DNA of 8,844 nt from positions 1-8,844 of the forward strand of contig CAIJFC010000078.1 in assembly GCA_903819815.1 (NCBI GenBank), in the 5' to 3' direction. The stretch comes from an uncultured Bacteroidota bacterium. GTDB taxonomy: Bacteria; Bacteroidota; Bacteroidia; Flavobacteriales; Flavobacteriaceae. How positions within the stretch are numbered: the stretch's first letter is position 1; every line of letters starts with the position of its first letter. The notes beneath the pieces were generated by a model that worked only from the letters and a program-made list of their open reading frames with translations, searched no databases and was not told where the DNA came from. Of the stretch, positions 6,204 through 8,844 are shown piece by piece. Made by a program: the position numbers and the translations under genes.

Positions 6204-7797
6204 AAGAGGACCCATCCCATTTTTGAGGATGGGTTTTTTGTTTTTCAGAATTATAACTTTCTGAAATACATCTAGTTAACTCGAATAAAGCATTGGTTTT
6301 TGATGTTCGATATTTTCTGTTTTTGATCGAATAATGAAACCCTTCTGGGAACACTAAGTATTGGAACTTTCTTTTTTTAGTGTAATCCAAAGAATCGTAG
6401 AATTTACTAGGGTTTTGGACGATTTTTAGGAAATATTTCGTAGCATTTTCATTGTTCGATTTTTTTGTTGGTAAAAAATCAAGTTCTTTTGTTTTTTGGA
6501 TTATTGCATCATTAATTTTTTGGCTTTGTCTCTCAAAAATATCTTTAGAAATTTCATTAATTGCATACCGATATTCCATTTTATCATAACTTGTTTTCAA
6601 CTCATTTAATTCCGTTGAAGCAAGTCTCTTTTTCTCCGAAAGGTTAGACATCTCATCATCTATTATTTTTTTGAGTTGTACAGAAAACAAATCTTTCAAT
6701 TGCACAGAAAAATTAAACTCGTCTAAAACTTCGCAAAATTGTTCGTGTAACCCTGCTCTTAAAGATTTTTTTGAACTTGAAGCGTTGACGGTTTTATGGC
6801 AGGAATTACATTTGTAGTAATAAATGTTTTTTACCTTGTTAAGATATGAGGTCATGGTATCATTACAATCTGAACACATTGCAAATTTTGGCACTAAAGG
6901 GGTTTCTTCTTTACCGCTAATTTTCACTACACCAAATTGTTTAGAACCTTCAAGAATACGTTGCAATTGATTGTATTCTTTAATTGTTATCATTGGCTCC
7001 CACGAACCCTTAATTATTCTTCCCTCCAATAACGAATTACAAATTCTACCAGTATAAAATTGATTCCGCCAAATCTCTGAAATCCTCTGTTTTCTCATTT
7101 GAACTCCTTTTGAATTTAACCATTTAATAATTTCAGAATCAGTGTAGGATTTATAGATTTTTAATTTGAAAGCTTCCTTTAAAAATTGACCTTCTGTATT
7201 GATTTTAATTTCTTGAAATGCTTGTACTTTTGTCGGGTCTGAAACTCGTGGCCCGAAATGATCGTAACCTCTTGGCGTTTTCCCAAATACTTTTCCATTT
7301 TCCAATGCGTTTATTAATCCCGGAATAACGGTGTCCTGGCGGTTAAAATTTTCTTTTTGAGCATATAAAAGTTGGGTTGAAAATTCATTTTCAGCTCTTT
7401 CATTAAATGTATGATTATCTGTACTTACAGAATAAAGGAAAACATTAAACTCCTTTCGAAGACGAACAAAAAGTTGAATGTGTTCAGCACCAGCTCGACC
7501 AAATCTACTTGGTGACCAAATCAGTATCATTTTTGGACGTTTAGAAACAGAAGTTTTCTTTATCCTGTCCATTAGTTCTTTTAGGGTGCTTTGGGTGTTT
7601 ATTCGCTTAGAACTTTCATATTCCGCATCAAACTCTTGTGTAATGATTAACTGATTTTCCTTTGCAAACGCTTTAATTTTGTTCACTTGGGTTTCAATAC
7701 TCCCATTGTTTACAAATTGATCTTTTGTTGACACCCTTGTGTAGGACCATACAATTGTATTTTTGAAATCACTTAGTGTTAGATTGCTCTTTTTCAT
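6160..7797 (-). CDS. Large serine recombinase (integrase) ending inside the tRNA gene
   Basis: A 545-residue site-specific recombinase of the large serine family, which exchanges DNA strands through a serine-DNA bond. The resolvase-type catalytic domain (about 15-150) has YTRVSTKDQ (19-27) with S23 as the likely nucleophile, and SRFGR (97-101) with the catalytic-type arginines. A recombinase DNA-binding domain follows (about 160-290, with GKTPRGYDHFG and YTGRICN), then a zinc ribbon (C308, C311, C330, C333) and a coiled coil (about 385-445), the usual order in this family. FSVQLK occurs twice at 363-376, a small internal duplication. The last 12 residues, AGTGLEPVTFGL, are encoded by the antisense strand of the tRNA gene and the TGA stop overlaps its anticodon; the residues before them come from the tRNA terminator. 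Its start overlaps the 64-aa ORF by 29 bases, suggesting coupled translation. It looks intact. Confidence 0.93.
   Translation of the reverse strand: MKKSNLTLSDFKNTIVWSYTRVSTKDQFVNNGSIETQVNKIKAFAKENQLIITQEFDAEYESSKRINTQSTLKELMDRIKKTSVSKRPKMILIWSPSRFGRAGAEHIQLFVRLRKEFNVFLYSVSTDNHTFNERAENEFSTQLLYAQKENFNRQDTVIPGLINALENGKVFGKTPRGYDHFGPRVSDPTKVQAFQEIKINTEGQFLKEAFKLKIYKSYTDSEIIKWLNSKGVQMRKQRISEIWRNQFYTGRICNSLLEGRIIKGSWEPMITIKEYNQLQRILEGSKQFGVVKISGKEETPLVPKFAMCSDCNDTMTSYLNKVKNIYYYKCNSCHKTVNASSSKKSLRAGLHEQFCEVLDEFNFSVQLKDLFSVQLKKIIDDEMSNLSEKKRLASTELNELKTSYDKMEYRYAINEISKDIFERQSQKINDAIIQKTKELDFLPTKKSNNENATKYFLKIVQNPSKFYDSLDYTKKRKFQYLVFPEGFHYSIKNRKYRTSKTNALFELTRCISESYNSEKQKTHPQKWDGSSLVAGTGLEPVTFGL
6211..6239 (+). 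terminator. Intrinsic terminator of the tRNA gene
   Basis: CCCATCC (6211-6217), a 9-base loop, GGATGGG (6227-6233), then TTTTTT. It lies 10 bases after the tRNA end and reads as a terminator only on the plus strand; the minus strand has no T-run after the stem. It lies inside the recombinase coding region, which therefore codes for a tail containing THPQKWDG through it. Confidence 0.88.
6243..6266. repeat. Perfect 8-bp inverted repeat near the element end
   Basis: TTTCAGAA (6243-6250) and TTCTGAAA (6259-6266) flank an 8-base spacer, just beyond the tRNA terminator and inside the 3' end of the recombinase gene. It could be part of the recombinase recognition region or an mRNA hairpin; either is inference. 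Confidence 0.5.
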
Positions 7798-7963
7798 TTT
7801 TATATTGCTCGTAAATTATTCTTGTAAATTCGTATAATTGTTTTGAAAACTCAAAGGAATCTTCTTTTGATAGTTTATCCTTTAACGCTGGTACTATTTT
7901 TATTATTTCTTCATAATTTAAAAAGTAGTCCGCTTCATTTGATAACAAATGGTTTTGGCCCAT
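7769..7963 (-). CDS. Small protein of unknown function, overlaps recombinase start
   Basis: A 64-residue, charged, probably helical protein (for example EEIIKIVPALKDKLSKEDSFEFSKQLYEFTRIIYEQYKNEKEQ, positions about 18-60, read here as separate helices). There are no cysteines, no signal peptide and no membrane helix. I do not recognise a family. Its 3' end overlaps the recombinase start by 29 bases in another frame, and the MerR-type gene ends 62 bases upstream, so all three are probably in one transcript. The ATG is the only one in frame and an in-frame TGA lies 15 bases before it. Position suggests an accessory factor for the recombinase, such as a directionality factor or regulator, but nothing in the sequence proves this. 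It overlaps other short open frames near its 5' end, so the exact start is less certain than the frame. Confidence 0.6.
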   Translation of the reverse strand: MGQNHLLSNEADYFLNYEEIIKIVPALKDKLSKEDSFEFSKQLYEFTRIIYEQYKNEKEQSNTK

Positions 7964-8011
7964 ACCGTATCTGTATGTTCACGGGCTGTAATTTCAGGGA
8001 CCGATTCGGTT
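7961..8011. promoter_or_regulatory. Palindromes in the gap upstream of the small ORF
   Basis: Two short dyads lie in the 62-base gap: CATAC (7961-7965) with GTATG (7973-7977), overlapping the start codon of the 64-aa ORF, and ACCGATTCGGT (8001-8011, a 5-bp stem around one base). The stretch is richer in GC than its flanks. They could be operator half-sites for the MerR-type protein or mRNA hairpins affecting the start codon. The dyads are short and chance cannot be excluded. Confidence 0.3.
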
Positions 8012-8025
8012 TTACATTTATCATC

Positions 8026-8844
8026 CTACTTCGATTTTATCGTTATTTTATAATTTCCTTGAGGTCTTGGTTCTATCATGATTTTAGAACCTAAAGGCAA
8101 TTTGTTGGTTAGAAAAAATCTAGCTAACTCTTCAGGCTGTTTATGTTCCTCAGTGATTTTGATGATTTTTGGTGAACCATTTTCTTGTAATTCGATTTCT
8201 AATAACTTTGGCTTATCAAAAAACAACACTCTTCGAATTTGATTTTCAATAGAAGATAAATATTCCAAATCTGTATTGCTATGTCCTATTTCTATTCCAA
8301 CCAATTTTGAAATTAGTGGTAGAAATGGAATAATTATTAAGGTTTCGCCAAAATACAAGTTGTTCAAATCGGCGGTCAAACCAACATTGCTGAAATTAAA
8401 AGAATGTTCACCTGTCTTTGGACAATAAATTAATGACACAACACTTCTATTTGAAATCAAACAACTTTTAAATGCATCAGTAAAAGGATTTATCTCTTTT
8501 CTAAAAACTGTATTCATTATAGGTTCAAATCCTAAATGGTGTTCTAAAATTTCATTGTCTTTTTGATTTAATTGTTTTTCAGAAATTGCTCTTTTAAAAA
8601 CCGCATCAGCATATTTTTCTTGAAAAGGTTTTATCCAAGCATCTTCAGATAATTTTTGGAGCTTATTTGTATCAACTCCAATACCAGACATTTCATTAAT
8701 AATTAATACCCAAAGCGCTTCACGCATATCCATAAAACCTTTTTTTTCTTTTTCAAAAAACGGTAAAATATCTTTACTTTTCCAATAGTTAACTTGTCTG
8801 GATGTAATTCCTAAATGCTTTTCAGGCAATAAATATTTTTTTGA
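8026..8844 (-). CDS. MerR-type DNA-binding protein, 5' end outside the window
   Basis: The visible part is 272 residues. It opens with a MerR-like winged helix-turn-helix: LGITSRQVNYWKSKDILPF at about visible residues 11-29, then a wing and helices up to about 70. The following 200 residues hold mixed helices and hydrophobic strands (for example YFGETLIIIPFLPLI) and end with a basic, strand-rich tail; I do not recognise this part. The frame stays open to the window edge (SKKYLL before PEKH). The TTG at 8829 encodes a leucine inside the domain and is unlikely to be the start, so the gene is truncated by the window. It lies upstream of the small ORF and the recombinase on the same strand and may control the element. 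No catalytic motif is visible. Confidence 0.75.
   Translation of the reverse strand, partial: SKKYLLPEKHLGITSRQVNYWKSKDILPFFEKEKKGFMDMREALWVLIINEMSGIGVDTNKLQKLSEDAWIKPFQEKYADAVFKRAISEKQLNQKDNEILEHHLGFEPIMNTVFRKEINPFTDAFKSCLISNRSVVSLIYCPKTGEHSFNFSNVGLTADLNNLYFGETLIIIPFLPLISKLVGIEIGHSNTDLEYLSSIENQIRRVLFFDKPKLLEIELQENGSPKIIKITEEHKQPEELARFFLTNKLPLGSKIMIEPRPQGNYKITIKSK

Larger units (their letters stand above)
6161..8844. mobile_element. Left end of a tRNA-integrated element with serine recombinase
   Basis: The stretch begins in the 3' half of the initiator tRNA gene and carries a recombinase at its very edge, in the orientation usual for integrative elements, followed by a small ORF and a MerR-type DNA-binding gene. 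It looks more AT-rich than der and era by eye. The right end lies beyond the window, so size, type (island, ICE or prophage) and cargo are unknown. No conjugation, phage structural or transposase gene is visible. Confidence 0.7.

Noticed and set aside
6211..6233. Terminator for the recombinase gene
   Set aside because: On the minus strand no T-run follows the stem and the recombinase frame continues through it; it is the tRNA terminator.
7935..8024. 29-codon minus-strand ORF starting just after the TAG of the MerR-type gene
   Set aside because: It is short, overlaps two other open frames, and shows no recognisable protein features; kept only as a possibility.
8827..8829. TTG as start of the MerR-type protein
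   Set aside because: The frame stays open to the window edge and the residues before it (KKYLL) fit the start of the MerR domain, so the true start is more likely outside the window.

Overview
The window looks like chromosomal DNA of a member of the Bacteroidota, most likely Flavobacteriaceae and close to Flavobacterium. The evidence is the AT-rich base composition, promoter elements of the TAnnTTTG type, mostly A-rich start regions rather than strong Shine-Dalgarno sequences, a tRNA gene without an encoded CCA end, and protein sequences typical of flavobacteria.

Left part (1-3598): a gene-free leader of about 330 bases holds a short octamer tandem repeat, a long imperfect inverted repeat (about 69-211) and a perfect 10-bp inverted repeat. 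It is followed by five genes in one direction: an inner-membrane-anchored M23 (LytM-type) peptidase, a small MerR-type regulator overlapping it by one base, a LemA protein, a soluble TPM-domain protein, and a secreted, membrane-anchored TPM-domain protein with a Gly-rich tail. Overlaps and small gaps suggest one operon. The theme is envelope maintenance, but the joint role of LemA and the two TPM proteins is not established. A bidirectional terminator ends the unit.

Middle part (3598-6011): two ribosome-assembly GTPases, der and era, lie on the minus strand. Between them is a structured, REP-like palindromic element. Both genes carry the same TACCTTTGCA promoter-like motif upstream.

Right part (6012-8844): an initiator tRNA gene is transcribed divergently from era. 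On its 3' side begins an integrated mobile element. The minus-strand gene of a large serine recombinase ends inside the tRNA gene, with its stop codon overlapping the anticodon, so its last 12 residues are encoded by the antisense strand of the tRNA. Upstream of the recombinase are a small overlapping ORF (64 aa) and a larger MerR-type DNA-binding protein whose start lies beyond the window edge. The far end of the element and any cargo are not visible. The most noteworthy observation is this fusion of the recombinase 3' end with its probable attachment site in an essential tRNA gene.
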